DNA of 64,000 bases from Clostridium_AD sp050717545 (GTDB taxonomy: Bacteria; Bacillota; Clostridia; Clostridiales; Clostridiaceae). Shown piece by piece: positions 25,493-35,385 of this stretch. Made by a program: the position numbers and the translations under genes. The number at the start of each line of letters is the position of its first letter. The stretch's first letter is position 1. The notes beneath the pieces are model-generated. The model was not told where the DNA came from. It did no database searches and saw only the letters and a list, made by a program, of their open reading frames with translations. The stretch lies in NCBI RefSeq assembly GCF_050717545.1, contig NZ_JBOITN010000030.1, positions 1-64,000 on the forward strand. The letters run 5' to 3'.

Positions 25493-26509
25493 TTGAGTAA
25501 TAAAACTACGATATCAGATATAGCTTCTGAATTAGATATTTCAACTATATCAGTAAGCCGCGCACTATCGGGAAAAATTGGAGTTGGGGAAGAATTAAGA
25601 GAAAAAATCTTAATTAAAGCAAAAGAAATGGGATATATAAAGCCAACTGGTAAAATCAATTATAAAATTTTAGTTCTTCATCAAAGACCCTTGATGCAAG
25701 ATAATAGTAATTTCGCATACATGATCCAGGGAATTGAACGGGCCCTTCAAAAATTAGACATCTATTATCATACAGAATTTGTTGATAAGAATAATCAGGA
25801 TAAAATGCAACTTCCTTATAAGTTAATGAAGGAGAATAATTTTAATGGTGTAATTTTAATTGGAAAATTTAATGACGGTTATATCAGTTTACTAAAACAA
25901 AAAATAAAGAATTACATTTTCTATACTGGGTACTCCCCTTCCTGTGATTTTGACAGTGTTTGGTTTAATTTTAATAATGGAGGATATAAGCAATGCGAGT
26001 ATTTAATAAAGAAAGGACATAAAGATATTGGATTTTTAGGAAGACGTAGTATTTTATTTAGGAATAAAGAAAAGGTGTTAGGCATAACTTCAGCACTTGA
26101 AGATTATCAAATACCTATTAATAACGATTTTTTTACTTACGTTGAAGAGAGCTTCGAAGAAAATTTTGAGAAGTCAGTTTTAGATTTACTTTTGGCTAAA
26201 AGCAAACCATCCGCAATAATATGTCAAGGTGATTTTATATCTGTGAAATTAATAAATCTTCTTAATAATAAGGGAATTAAAGTGCCAGAGGATATTTCTA
26301 TTATTAGCAGTGGAAATACTGAAATGGCATCACTAATGTTACCACCTCTTACTACTTTAGATTTAAACATTGAGTATTCATGTGAAGTAGCTGTAGATTT
26401 AATTTTAAAAAGGATTATGAGCCCTGATAAACCTTGCGAGAGCATAACAATTAATAGTACTCTAATTCCACGAGAATCTGTTAAAAGTTTGAATGAATTA
26501 AACCTATAA
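25493..26509 (+). CDS. LacI-family transcriptional regulator
   Basis: The TTG at 25493 (338 residues) has AGAGGTG 6 bases upstream; a GTG at 25484 overlaps that site. The N-terminal HTH reads TTISDIASELDISTISVSRA, a classic LacI helix-turn-helix with hinge, followed by a periplasmic-binding-like effector domain. The last third has EDISIISSGNTEM and PLTTLDLNIE as in the family. It is the first gene of an operon with two ABC exporter genes, 12 bases before the first. A LacI-type regulator of a multidrug-type exporter is unusual; most in this family control sugar genes. Confidence 0.92.
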   Translation: MSNKTTISDIASELDISTISVSRALSGKIGVGEELREKILIKAKEMGYIKPTGKINYKILVLHQRPLMQDNSNFAYMIQGIERALQKLDIYYHTEFVDKNNQDKMQLPYKLMKENNFNGVILIGKFNDGYISLLKQKIKNYIFYTGYSPSCDFDSVWFNFNNGGYKQCEYLIKKGHKDIGFLGRRSILFRNKEKVLGITSALEDYQIPINNDFFTYVEESFEENFEKSVLDLLLAKSKPSAIICQGDFISVKLINLLNNKGIKVPEDISIISSGNTEMASLMLPPLTTLDLNIEYSCEVAVDLILKRIMSPDKPCESITINSTLIPRESVKSLNELNL

Positions 26510-26521
26510 AGGAGGAATAAT

Positions 26522-28249
26522 GTGGCAAAGAACATTATAATAGATTTTTTTAAAGACCATAAGATATCATATTTTATTGGCATTATCTTTATGATGCTAA
26601 CTTCATATATTCAGTCATTTTTTCCTAGAGTCTTAGGTGATACAATTGATATACTAGGAACTAACAATTTTTCTTTTGCACTTGTGAAAATAAAAATTAT
26701 TTATATACTTTTAATTGCAGTAGGAACTTTTATATGTACCTATTTATGGAGAAATCAAATAGTAGTTAATGCTAGAAATCTTGAATGTCATCTGCGCGCA
26801 AAATTATTTCTTCATTTTCAAAAATTATCACCTGAATTTTATAATAAAAAGAAAACTGGTGATTTAATTGCTTATGCTATAAATGATATTTCTGCTGTAA
26901 GAATGACTTTTGGACCAGCTACGGCTATGATAATAAACGTCATTGTTATATGCAGTATTTCTATATATTTAATGGCTAAGATTATAGATTTTAGACTTAC
27001 ATTAATGATATTAGTTCCAATTCCATTTATAATATATTTTATGTTTATGATAGGTAGACTTATTCAAAAACGATTTAAAAAGGTTCAAGAGAATTTTGCT
27101 ACAATCTCTGGTAGTGTACAAGAAAATATATATGGAATTAGAGTCATAAAATCATATGTACAAGAGGAGTCTGAATCCATGAAATTCGAAATTCTAAATA
27201 GACAGATGATGGATTCTAATCTTAACATGGTAAAGGTTTCTTCTTTGCTCGCCCCTGTAATTCAAATTTTTTTTAGTATAAGTTTCGTTATGAATCTTAT
27301 TATAGGCGGTAACATGGCGCTAAATAATGTTATAACTCTTGGGGAGTTTATAGCCTTTAACGGATATCTTACAATGATCATGAGACCTATAATTTCTATT
27401 GGCCGAATTATAAATATATTTCAAAGAGGGATTGCCTCGCTTAAAAGGTTGGATGATATATTTAATGAGAGCCCTCAAATTACGGATGGATTAAAAATGA
27501 TAAGTAGTCCAATTAAGGGTGAAATAGAATTTAACAATTTAAGCTTTTCTTATGATACTCATGGCAAAAAAGCGATAGAGAACATTATACTAAAAATACC
27601 TAAAGGTTATACCGTTGGAATATTAGGAAAAACAGCTTCAGGTAAAACATCTCTTTCAAACTTATTATTAAAACTCTATATGTCACCTCGAGAAGAAATA
27701 TTAATTGATAAAGTGGACATAAATGACTATTCTCTAGAAACACTTAGAAGTAGTATTGGTTATGTAACTCAAGATAATTTTTTGTTTTCAGCAACTATAA
27801 AAGATAATATAAAATTTTTCAAAGATATATATACCGATGAAGAGGTTGAAAACGCTGCCAGGGCAAGCTCTATATATGAAAGTATTATTAATTTTCCTAA
27901 TGGATTTGATACTATACTTGGAGAAAGAGGCGTTAATCTATCTGGTGGTGAAAAACAACGTATTTCTATAGCTAGGGCTATTATTGGTAACCCACCTATT
28001 CTTATTTTAGATGATTCTCTTTCAGCTGTAGATACTATTACTGAAGGTAAAGTACTTGAAAATATACAGAAAATAAGGAAAGGTAAGACCACAATAATTA
28101 TTGCTCATAGAATTTCTACTATACGACATTCAGATTTTATTATAGTGTTAGACAAAGGCAGAATTTGTGAAAATGGAACTCATAATGAGCTCATAAAGAA
28201 AGGAGGACTCTATTATGAAACCTACAAGTCTCAATGGGAAGCTTCATAA
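26522..28249 (+). CDS. ABC exporter subunit with degenerate ATPase site
   Basis: 575 residues, GTG start 6 bases after GGAGG. It has six membrane helices in the first 310 residues and an ATPase domain after about 335. Walker A is GKTASGKTS, signature LSGGEKQR, Walker B LILDDSLSAVD. The catalytic glutamate after Walker B is replaced by aspartate, as in the degenerate half of heterodimeric exporters (TM287/288, BmrC). It overlaps the next gene by 35 bases, so the two are made together as a half-transporter pair. Confidence 0.93.
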   Translation: MAKNIIIDFFKDHKISYFIGIIFMMLTSYIQSFFPRVLGDTIDILGTNNFSFALVKIKIIYILLIAVGTFICTYLWRNQIVVNARNLECHLRAKLFLHFQKLSPEFYNKKKTGDLIAYAINDISAVRMTFGPATAMIINVIVICSISIYLMAKIIDFRLTLMILVPIPFIIYFMFMIGRLIQKRFKKVQENFATISGSVQENIYGIRVIKSYVQEESESMKFEILNRQMMDSNLNMVKVSSLLAPVIQIFFSISFVMNLIIGGNMALNNVITLGEFIAFNGYLTMIMRPIISIGRIINIFQRGIASLKRLDDIFNESPQITDGLKMISSPIKGEIEFNNLSFSYDTHGKKAIENIILKIPKGYTVGILGKTASGKTSLSNLLLKLYMSPREEILIDKVDINDYSLETLRSSIGYVTQDNFLFSATIKDNIKFFKDIYTDEEVENAARASSIYESIINFPNGFDTILGERGVNLSGGEKQRISIARAIIGNPPILILDDSLSAVDTITEGKVLENIQKIRKGKTTIIIAHRISTIRHSDFIIVLDKGRICENGTHNELIKKGGLYYETYKSQWEAS

Positions 28250-29987
28250 AGTAAATAGTTTTAAAAGGCTTTTAGGACTAACTAAACCACATATTAAAAA
28301 GATAATTTTAGCTGCGCTATGTGTAATTATTGTAAACTGCGCAGAACTACTTAAACCTTATATATTAAAGGTTGTTATTGATGACTTCTTAATAAAGAAA
28401 GTATCACAAAATGGTATATACTCAATAACATCTATGGGAATAGCATATTTCGTTATTGCACTTATTGGAGGGTTATCATCTTTTATACAAGTAAATTTAA
28501 TAAACAAAGCCGGTCAGGAAATTATGATGAATTTGAGAAGGCGTGTATTTAGGACAATACAATTTCTCCCTCTAAAGTACCTTGATAAAAACTCATCAGG
28601 AAGAATCATAACAAGAGCCACAAACGATGTTGAAGCTTTAAGTGAAATGTATACTGATGTAATTATAAGCTTGTTTAAAGATGCTTTTTTACTAATAGGT
28701 ATTGTTTATGTTATGCTTGCACTTGATGTGAAATTAGCATTTATTTCATTCTCAGTTGTACCCATAATGTTTTTTATAATTTTTATGTTAAAGAATAAGA
28801 TAAAGAAAAATTTTACAATAATGAAAAGCTTAATAGGTAGAATTAATGGATTTATGGCTGAAAACATATCAGGGATGAAAATAATTCAAATATTCACAGG
28901 AGAAAAGGAAAAAAATGATGAATTCTTAAAACTAAACCAAGAGTATTTAAAAAGTACATTATTTCAAGTTAGGATAAACAGTATTTTAAGACCGGCAGCA
29001 GATGTTTTTCAAAGTCTTGCAGTAGCAATTATACTTTGGTATTCTATGGGTAAAATTGCAAACCAAACTATAGAGATAGGTGTACTTTACGCTTTTACAA
29101 CTTATATAAAACAATTTTTCAATCCAATATCGGATCTTGCAGACAGTTATACTACAATTCAATCGGCTTTGGTTTCTGCAGAACGAATTTTTGAACTTTT
29201 GGATGAGAAGGATTCACTAGAAAATTTAGACGAGGGAAAAAGCCTAAAGCATGTGCAAGGAGACATAGAATTTAAAAACGTTTGGTTTTCTTATAATAAT
29301 TTAGAGTGGATACTGAAAAATGTTAGTTTTAAGGTTAAAAAAGGTGAAACTTTTGCATTTATAGGTGAGACAGGCGCAGGAAAAACTACAATCACAAGTC
29401 TTATAAGTGGATTTTATAAGATCCAAAAAGGAGAGATACTAATAGATGGAATTAATATAAATGATATAAAAAAGAGGGACCTTAGAAAAGGTATATCAGT
29501 TGTGCTTCAGGATGTATTTTTATTTTCAGGTGATGTAAAATCTAATGTTATATTAAATGATAATATAAGTGAAAATATTCTAAATGAGTCATTGGAAACT
29601 ACTTGTGCATTAGATTTTGTAAATGAGCTTCCAGGAGGAATTCACGCAAAGGTTATGGAAAGAGGAGCCACATTTTCAGCAGGTCAGAGACAACTCCTAT
29701 CATTCTCAAGGGCTCTTGCCCATTCACCGTCCATATTTATATTAGATGAAGCTACATCAAATATAGATTCCCAAACGGAAAAGTTGATACAAAAGGTTAT
29801 TGAGGAGATGGCACAAAATAGAACCACACTTATTATTGCACATAGACTATCAACAATAAGAAATGCTGATAAAATAGTAGTTCTAAAACATGGACGAATC
29901 GTAGAAGCTGGAAATCATGATGAACTTATATGTTTGAAAGGATATTATAGTGACATGATTAATGGCAATGTTAAGATTGCAAATTAA
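28215..29987 (+). CDS. ABC exporter subunit with active ATPase site
   Basis: 590 residues. GGAGG precedes the ATG, which lies inside the end of the preceding gene. It has six membrane helices, then an ATPase domain with Walker A GETGAGKTT, Walker B FILDEATSNID (intact glutamate) and H-loop IIAHRLST. The signature is FSAGQRQ instead of LSGGQ. The partner carries the canonical signature and the degenerate Walker B, which is the asymmetric pairing expected of a heterodimer with one active site. The substrate is unknown; drugs, lipids or peptides are possible. Confidence 0.93.
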   Translation: MKPTSLNGKLHKVNSFKRLLGLTKPHIKKIILAALCVIIVNCAELLKPYILKVVIDDFLIKKVSQNGIYSITSMGIAYFVIALIGGLSSFIQVNLINKAGQEIMMNLRRRVFRTIQFLPLKYLDKNSSGRIITRATNDVEALSEMYTDVIISLFKDAFLLIGIVYVMLALDVKLAFISFSVVPIMFFIIFMLKNKIKKNFTIMKSLIGRINGFMAENISGMKIIQIFTGEKEKNDEFLKLNQEYLKSTLFQVRINSILRPAADVFQSLAVAIILWYSMGKIANQTIEIGVLYAFTTYIKQFFNPISDLADSYTTIQSALVSAERIFELLDEKDSLENLDEGKSLKHVQGDIEFKNVWFSYNNLEWILKNVSFKVKKGETFAFIGETGAGKTTITSLISGFYKIQKGEILIDGININDIKKRDLRKGISVVLQDVFLFSGDVKSNVILNDNISENILNESLETTCALDFVNELPGGIHAKVMERGATFSAGQRQLLSFSRALAHSPSIFILDEATSNIDSQTEKLIQKVIEEMAQNRTTLIIAHRLSTIRNADKIVVLKHGRIVEAGNHDELICLKGYYSDMINGNVKIAN

Positions 29988-30006
29988 ATAAGTTTATAAA
30001 TTAATA

Positions 30007-30048
30007 TAAGAAAAGTATGTAAAATAATTATTTTACATACTTTTCTTA
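30007..30048. terminator. Perfect 42-base palindrome, bidirectional terminator
   Basis: The 21-base arms TAAGAAAAGTATGTAAAATAA and its reverse complement meet with no spacer. It separates the convergent exporter operon and the two-component operon and is followed by T-rich sequence on both strands. Confidence 0.85.
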
Positions 30049-30092
30049 GTTTTATTATTATTGCCAGAATGTATAACCAAATACTATATTTC

Positions 30093-31580
30093 TTATTGTT
30101 TTGTTAAGTTAAAATAGAATTTAACTCCCTTTTGTGTATTTTCAACTCCACAACTACCACCATGAAGTAATACTATATTTTTAACTATCGAAAGTCCTAG
30201 ACCAGTTCCACCAAGTTTTCTAGTTCTTGATTTATCTATTTTATAAAAATTATCCCATATCTTACTCGTTTCATCAGGATCAATTCCTTTTCCGCTATTT
30301 TCAACTTCAATGCAAATTGAGTCTTCTTTATCTAACATTGTTACAGTGATGAATCCGCCTTCATAAGTATGTCTTATTGCATTCGTCATATAGTTTGTTA
30401 GTACCTGTTCAATTCTTGTCCAATCTGCATTTACCTTTATATTGGGAATCAAATTTAGTCGGAGTTTAATACTTTTTTCATTAAGCAATGATGAATATTT
30501 CTTAGTAACTGGTGTCACTAACTCATCGAGATAAAACTCTTCCTTAATTAAATTAAAATTTCCAGACTCTAATTGAGATAGATTTAACATATCTGATACT
30601 AAATTATTCATTTTCCTTGATTCGTCCATTATGACATCAATGAAATATTGTTTTTCCTCGCCTTCTAATATATCATCATTTAATGCGAGTGTATACCCTT
30701 CTATAAGTGTTATAGGAGTTTTAAGCTCGTGAGAAATTGATGCTACAAAGTCTTTCCTCATTTCCGTTAATTTCTTTTCTTTTTCAATATCCTTTTCTAA
30801 TTGTGAATTAGCATCTTTAAGTGAGGTCAATGATTTATTTAGATTCTCTGATAGAAGATTAAGTGAAGCAGCTAGAGCACCTATTTCATCATCACTTTTA
30901 ACTTCGCATTTTTCTGAAAAATTAAGTTTTGCCATTTTAGTGGCTGTATTAGTTATTTTTATTAATGGTTTTGCAATCATATTAGAGTAAATGAATGATA
31001 GAAATACAATTACAACTAATGCACCAATGTAGAAATACAAGTAAAATTCTTTTATAACTTGTACAGCTTCGTTTACTGGCTGTAGTGAAGAAAAAGCATA
31101 AACAATTTCATCTTTACTTTCATCATATGATATACCTGCAACACTTGTTGCCATATCAGGGTTACTTTGCGTAATAAATACTAATGGAGTCTCCTCTTTT
31201 TTGAATTTAGTAAGGCCGCCGATATTTTCTATCTCAGATGACATTATCTGATTAATTACTCTGGCTCTAAGGGAGTCTTTTCTTTCATCAGCTGTTTGCG
31301 TAAGATACTTTAAATTTCCTAAACTATCCCGTATAACTATTTTATAACTATTGTCTTCTTCAAAAGTACTAATTAAGGTAATCTCATCTTCACTCTTTGT
31401 TAACAAACTGTATTCACTTTTGAATTTTACAAGATTCTTTTCAAGATTATCTTTTTTCCATTTTATATAAAATTGCTGGAAGAATGCAGATTGAACTATT
31501 AAATTAGTGGTTATAAAAACTACAAAAACTATGGTAGTTATTGCGAAAAGCTTTTTTGTTATACTTTTTTCATTTTTCAT
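30093..31580 (-). CDS. Sensor histidine kinase
   Basis: 495 residues: membrane helix at about 12-32, extracellular sensor domain of about 145 residues, second helix near 180-200, then a HAMP linker (PLIKITNTATKMAKLNFSEK). The dimerisation/phosphoacceptor segment SISHELKTPITLIEGY has its histidine near residue 285. The ATP-binding domain has NYMTNAIRHT, ENSGKGID and GTGLGLSIVK. The ATG lies inside the last codons of the response regulator gene, so the two are translationally coupled. The signal is unknown. The convergent ABC exporter operon is a possible target but no regulatory site links them. Confidence 0.95.
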   Translation of the reverse strand: MKNEKSITKKLFAITTIVFVVFITTNLIVQSAFFQQFYIKWKKDNLEKNLVKFKSEYSLLTKSEDEITLISTFEEDNSYKIVIRDSLGNLKYLTQTADERKDSLRARVINQIMSSEIENIGGLTKFKKEETPLVFITQSNPDMATSVAGISYDESKDEIVYAFSSLQPVNEAVQVIKEFYLYFYIGALVVIVFLSFIYSNMIAKPLIKITNTATKMAKLNFSEKCEVKSDDEIGALAASLNLLSENLNKSLTSLKDANSQLEKDIEKEKKLTEMRKDFVASISHELKTPITLIEGYTLALNDDILEGEEKQYFIDVIMDESRKMNNLVSDMLNLSQLESGNFNLIKEEFYLDELVTPVTKKYSSLLNEKSIKLRLNLIPNIKVNADWTRIEQVLTNYMTNAIRHTYEGGFITVTMLDKEDSICIEVENSGKGIDPDETSKIWDNFYKIDKSRTRKLGGTGLGLSIVKNIVLLHGGSCGVENTQKGVKFYFNLTKQ

Positions 31581-32253
31581 TTTTCACCTCAAATTTGTAT
31601 CCAGCCCCTCTTATTGTTGCTATAAGGTAAGATTTTTCACCCAACTTTTCTCTTAATCTCTTTATAACTGTATCCACAGTTCTTAAATCACCAAAGTAGT
31701 CAATACCCCATAAGGAATCTAATATTTTTTCGCGACTGAGTACAATTCTCTTATTAAGTATAAAATAATTCAATAATTCAAATTCTTTTGGTGATAAGTT
31801 AATTTCTATGTTATCAACAGTAACTTCGTGGCTTAAATTATTAACCTTTAGACCATCATAGCTATCTTCCTCCTTTAAGGAAGGCTCAGTGGTGTGTGTT
31901 CTCCTTATAATTGCTTTTACTTTAGCAACTAATAGCTTTGGAACAAAAGGTTTAGTGATGTAGTGGTCAGTCCCTAATTCAAAACCCAATAATTCATCGT
32001 CTTCTTCAGATTTAGCAGTAAGCATTATAACAGGGATATTAGATGTTTTTCTTATTTCCTTACATACATCCCATCCATCCATTACAGGCATCATTACATC
32101 TAAAATAACCAAGTCTATTTTAACTTTATTAAATATATTTATAGCCTCATTACCGTTTTCAGCTTGCAAAATATTATATTGTTCTTTTCTTAAATAAATA
32201 GACACTAAATTTCTAATTCTTTCTTCATCATCAACTATTAAAATGGTTTCCAT
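31570..32253 (-). CDS. OmpR/PhoB-family response regulator
   Basis: 227 residues. The receiver has the acidic pair D8-D9, phosphoacceptor D52 (LVILDVMMP), T79 and a conserved lysine in YITKPF. The C-terminal winged helix has LSPKEFELLNYF and TVDTVIKRLREKLG, then IRGAGYKFE, typical of PhoB-type DNA binding. AAAGGAG precedes the ATG. It forms an operon with the kinase that follows. Confidence 0.96.
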   Translation of the reverse strand: METILIVDDEERIRNLVSIYLRKEQYNILQAENGNEAINIFNKVKIDLVILDVMMPVMDGWDVCKEIRKTSNIPVIMLTAKSEEDDELLGFELGTDHYITKPFVPKLLVAKVKAIIRRTHTTEPSLKEEDSYDGLKVNNLSHEVTVDNIEINLSPKEFELLNYFILNKRIVLSREKILDSLWGIDYFGDLRTVDTVIKRLREKLGEKSYLIATIRGAGYKFEVKNEK

Positions 32254-32731
32254 AATAAAATTTCTCCTTTATTAAAAGCTTTTTATAAATTAGTTTATAT
32301 CTTTCATTTAAATACGCATTTTTAATATTTTATATAACACTATCTATTATATAATACTAATAGCAATTATCAAAACTTATTATATATCATTCAATATGTA
32401 TCTCATATAAAAATTCCTCTGCAAAAGGAGGTTACAGAGGAATTAGGATTAGGTATATTAATTTGTTTATACATTACTGTATATGTACCTTATTTATATA
32501 ATAGAGTTATACTATGGCATGCAAATGGCAAACATGTTAACATTATGTTAATCATAATCAGTAGCTCTTTAAAGTGATTATAATTAAGATCATTAATTAA
32601 ATTAGGTCTATTTAATCATATCCTTCGGATTTATAGCATAAAAACCGGTAATAATTACCTTATATTTCCAAGGAAATAATTCCAATTATTTACTGATTAA
32701 TTGAAATTATCATTATATTAAGTATATATAT
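32254..32731. other. Intergenic stretch with minus-strand terminator
   Basis: Upstream region of the response regulator operon and downstream region of the rbs regulator. It contains the hairpin at 32413-32443 and a degenerate version (about 32625) of the 20-base repeat found at 33780 and 40309. No gene seen. Confidence 0.4.
32408..32443 (-). terminator. Hairpin, terminator-like on the minus strand
   Basis: ATTCCTCTG (32413-32421) and CAGAGGAAT (32435-32443) pair perfectly around 13 bases; on the minus strand TTTTTAT follows. It lies 290 bases beyond the LacI-type gene and may end its transcript. Confidence 0.5.
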
Positions 32732-33730
32732 TTATACAGTTCCACGAATAATAAGGTTAGTTTCATAATATATTTGTTTATCATCTGGTATATTTCCATT
32801 GATCACATCGATTAAAATGTTGCAAGCTTTTTTACCCATTATATATATTGGTTGCGATATAGTTGTAAGTTCTGGCTCTATAACCGAAGACATTTGAATA
32901 TTATCGAAGCCAACAACGGATATATCTTTTGGAATTTTATACCCATTTCTGAGTAAAATTTTCATTCCACCTAATGCCATCATATCATTACTATAAAAAA
33001 TAGCATCTATATTGTTAAAAGTGTTTATTATTTTTTGTGTTGCCAATATGCCACCTTCAACATTAAAGTCACCTTCAAATATATACTTTTCATCGTATAG
33101 TCCATAATTCGTCATTTCATCAATATAACCTTCTAATCTCTGAGTTGAAATTTCTAAATTTTCACTTCCTTTTACGAAAGCTATTTTTCGTTTTCCATTT
33201 TCATATAAATATTTAACACCATTCCTTACCCCCTGATTATTTAATGAAAAGACACCATAATAATCTTTATATCCATCAATATATCTATCAACCAATACAA
33301 AAGGAACATTGTTCTTTTTTAGTAAGGTTATACTTTCATTACTTTTACCACCAGACATAAAAATTATTCCATCTATAAGTTTACTTATAAGAAGTTGAAT
33401 ATATTTTTCTTCTTTGTGAATATCATTATCTGTATTGCATATCATTAAATTATATTCTAGTCTTTCAGCCTCATCCTCAACAGCTCTCGCCATTTCGGAG
33501 AAAAATGGATTTGTAATATCGGGAAGTATAATTCCTATAGTGCCCGATTTTTTAGTACTAAGGCTTCTTGCAATGGAATTAGGAATATAACTCATTTCTT
33601 TTGCAATTTTTAATATGTTGTTTCTGGTTACATTACTTATACTAGCATCTTTCTTGTTCATAACCATCGATACTGTAGCTTTTGAAACACCGGCCATTTC
33701 CGCTACGTCTTTCATTGTAACCTTATTCAT
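32732..33730 (-). CDS. rbsR: LacI-family regulator, probable ribose repressor
   Basis: 332 residues. The N-terminal MKDVAEMAGVSKATVSMVMN is the LacI HTH, followed by the hinge and a ribose/purine-type effector domain (IGIILPDITNPFFSEMARAV; DISVVGFDNIQMSSVIEPEL). It lies directly downstream of the rbs transport genes on the same strand but behind a hairpin. A palindromic LacI operator with central CCGG sits at the rbs promoter. Assignment as RbsR is by context. Confidence 0.8.
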   Translation of the reverse strand: MNKVTMKDVAEMAGVSKATVSMVMNKKDASISNVTRNNILKIAKEMSYIPNSIARSLSTKKSGTIGIILPDITNPFFSEMARAVEDEAERLEYNLMICNTDNDIHKEEKYIQLLISKLIDGIIFMSGGKSNESITLLKKNNVPFVLVDRYIDGYKDYYGVFSLNNQGVRNGVKYLYENGKRKIAFVKGSENLEISTQRLEGYIDEMTNYGLYDEKYIFEGDFNVEGGILATQKIINTFNNIDAIFYSNDMMALGGMKILLRNGYKIPKDISVVGFDNIQMSSVIEPELTTISQPIYIMGKKACNILIDVINGNIPDDKQIYYETNLIIRGTV

Positions 33731-33779
33731 AATTTCCCTCCAATTTGAAGTAAATACTTAAGCATTATAACATATTAAA

Positions 33780-33799
33780 TCATCTCCTGCGGAGCTGAA
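33780..33799 (+). repeat. Copy of 20-base repeat (site 1)
   Basis: TCATCTCCTGCGGAGCTGAA occurs here exactly, 50 bases upstream of the minus-strand rbsR start. Two more exact copies in tandem lie at 40309-40328 and 40329-40348. It contains the small inverted pair CTCC/GGAG around TGC. Confidence 0.75.
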
Positions 33800-33833
33800 A
33801 TATATCTTAATTTGAAATACTTCATAAATTAAT

Positions 33834-33859
33834 AACCCAGAGGATAATCCCCTGGGCTT
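33834..33859 (-). terminator. Hairpin after the rbs transport operon
   Basis: CCCAGAGGA (33836-33844) and TCCCCTGGG (33848-33856) form a short GC-rich stem with one mismatch-type G-T pair on the minus strand. It likely separates the rbsB transcript from rbsR. Confidence 0.5.
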
Positions 33860-33909
33860 CAAATTTTTAAATTATATTATCAGTGGGGAATAATATTTGT
33901 CTGTATTAA

Positions 33910-34767
33910 CTATTTTTTTACAAGCTCAAGTTCTACGGGAACTTCCTTTTCTACTGCTTCACCTTTAGCTATTTTAATTGCATTTTCTACGGCAGTTGAT
34001 CCCATTAGAGCAGGTTTTTGTGCAATTGTAGCTGAGAGATTTCCACTTTCAACTGCTTTTTTTGCTTCGTCATTTCCATCAAAACCCACTATAATAACAT
34101 CTTTATTTGCTGATTTAGCTGCTTTTATAGCTCCTAGAGCCATTTCATCATTATGTGCAAATATAGCATCAAAAGTTGGAGTGGCTTGAATAATATTTTG
34201 AGTGACGTTTAATCCCTTTTGTCTGTCAAAGTCGGCAGCTTGACTTGCAACAACTTTAACACCATCTTTATTATCAACAATATTGTGGAATCCTTGTCCT
34301 CTATCTCTAGTAGCTGAAGCTCCTGGAATGCCTTGTAATTCAACTAAGTTTCCTTTCCCATTTAATTTATCCAGTATAAACTGTGCAGCCATCTCTCCAC
34401 CTTTAATGTTATCTGATGCTACGTGACAAGCAACTTCTCCTCCATTTGCTTTCCTGTCTACTGTAATAACCTTTATATTGCTATCGTTAGCAAATGTTAT
34501 GGAGTTTATAACCGCATCACTATCTGTAGGATTTATTATTAAATCTACTATTCCTTGTTGAACCAAATCCTCTACATTAGATCTTTCTTTTGATGCATCA
34601 TTTTGTGAGTCAAGAACTACAATTTCATATCCTAATTCCTTGGCTTTTTTTTCAGCGCCCTCTTTCATTGATACAAAGAATGGATTATTAAGGGTTGAAA
34701 CTACCATTCCAATTTTCTTTCCACCATCCGTAGTCTTTTGAGCATTGCATCCAACTAAAGTTTTCAT
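33910..34767 (-). pseudogene. rbsB: Ribose-binding protein lacking its signal peptide (deletion remnant)
   Basis: The mature part is intact: KKIGMVVSTLNNPFFVSM, then DSQNDASKERSNVEDL and FAHNDEMALGAIKAAK, as in RbsB. The N-terminus, however, is only MKTLVGCNAQ. LVGC is the end of a lipoprotein signal; the preceding 15-20 residues are missing and replaced by rbsC sequence. The only possible start, ATG 34767, is preceded by rbsC coding bases that chance to read AGGTGG. Without export the protein cannot serve the transporter. I therefore mark it as broken. Confidence 0.8.
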
Positions 34768-35344
34768 TTCCACCTAGTGCATAAAGATACCTACCATATC
34801 TAGTTTGACTTAAAATATAAAATGCAGCCCCAAATACTATAATCATAATTGCAACTGGTGTTGGTAGCCCTAAAATAGATTTATTACCTATTCCAGAAAA
34901 ACTTTGTCCAAGTCCAGATATCGGAATTCCATTTGTATACACGTAAGTTACTCCTCTGAATATAATCATTGTTGCTAGAGTAGCTATGAAAGCTTGAATT
35001 CTACCTTTTGAAACAAGCATTCCATTTATAAACCCAATTAAACATCCAATAGCTAAAGATACAATTATTGCTAGGGTTATGTTCCCTGTTGACTTTATTA
35101 TCCCTGCTGCAACAGCGGCGCTTACTGCAAGTATTGACCCTACAGATAAATCTATTCCTCCTGTAAGTATGACAAAAGTCATTCCTACTGCTATAACTGC
35201 ATTAACAGAAACTTGAGTAAGTACGTTTTTAATGTTGGCAAATCCTAAAAATCTTGGTGAGATAAAAGATATAACTATACATAATACTAATAGACCTACT
35301 AAAGATTTATATTTTAAAATTGAACTCTTTAAACTTTTTTTCAC
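34688..35344 (-). pseudogene. rbsC: Truncated ribose permease
   Basis: The GTG at 35344 follows AAGGAAGGAG. The first about 195 residues are a good RbsC permease (VIAVGMTFVILTGGIDLSVG; GRYLYALGGNE), then the frame runs out of register into rbsB, giving NFSWMQCSKDYGWW and a stop. RbsC proteins are about 310-320 residues, so about 120 residues with the last membrane helices are gone. The junction lies near 34765, inside the codon stretch after GGNE. It points to a deletion of roughly 400-500 bases that also removed the rbsB start. Confidence 0.82.
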
Positions 35345-35385
35345 AATATAAGCTCCTTCCTTTGCGAGAATTAACATTTAAAATG

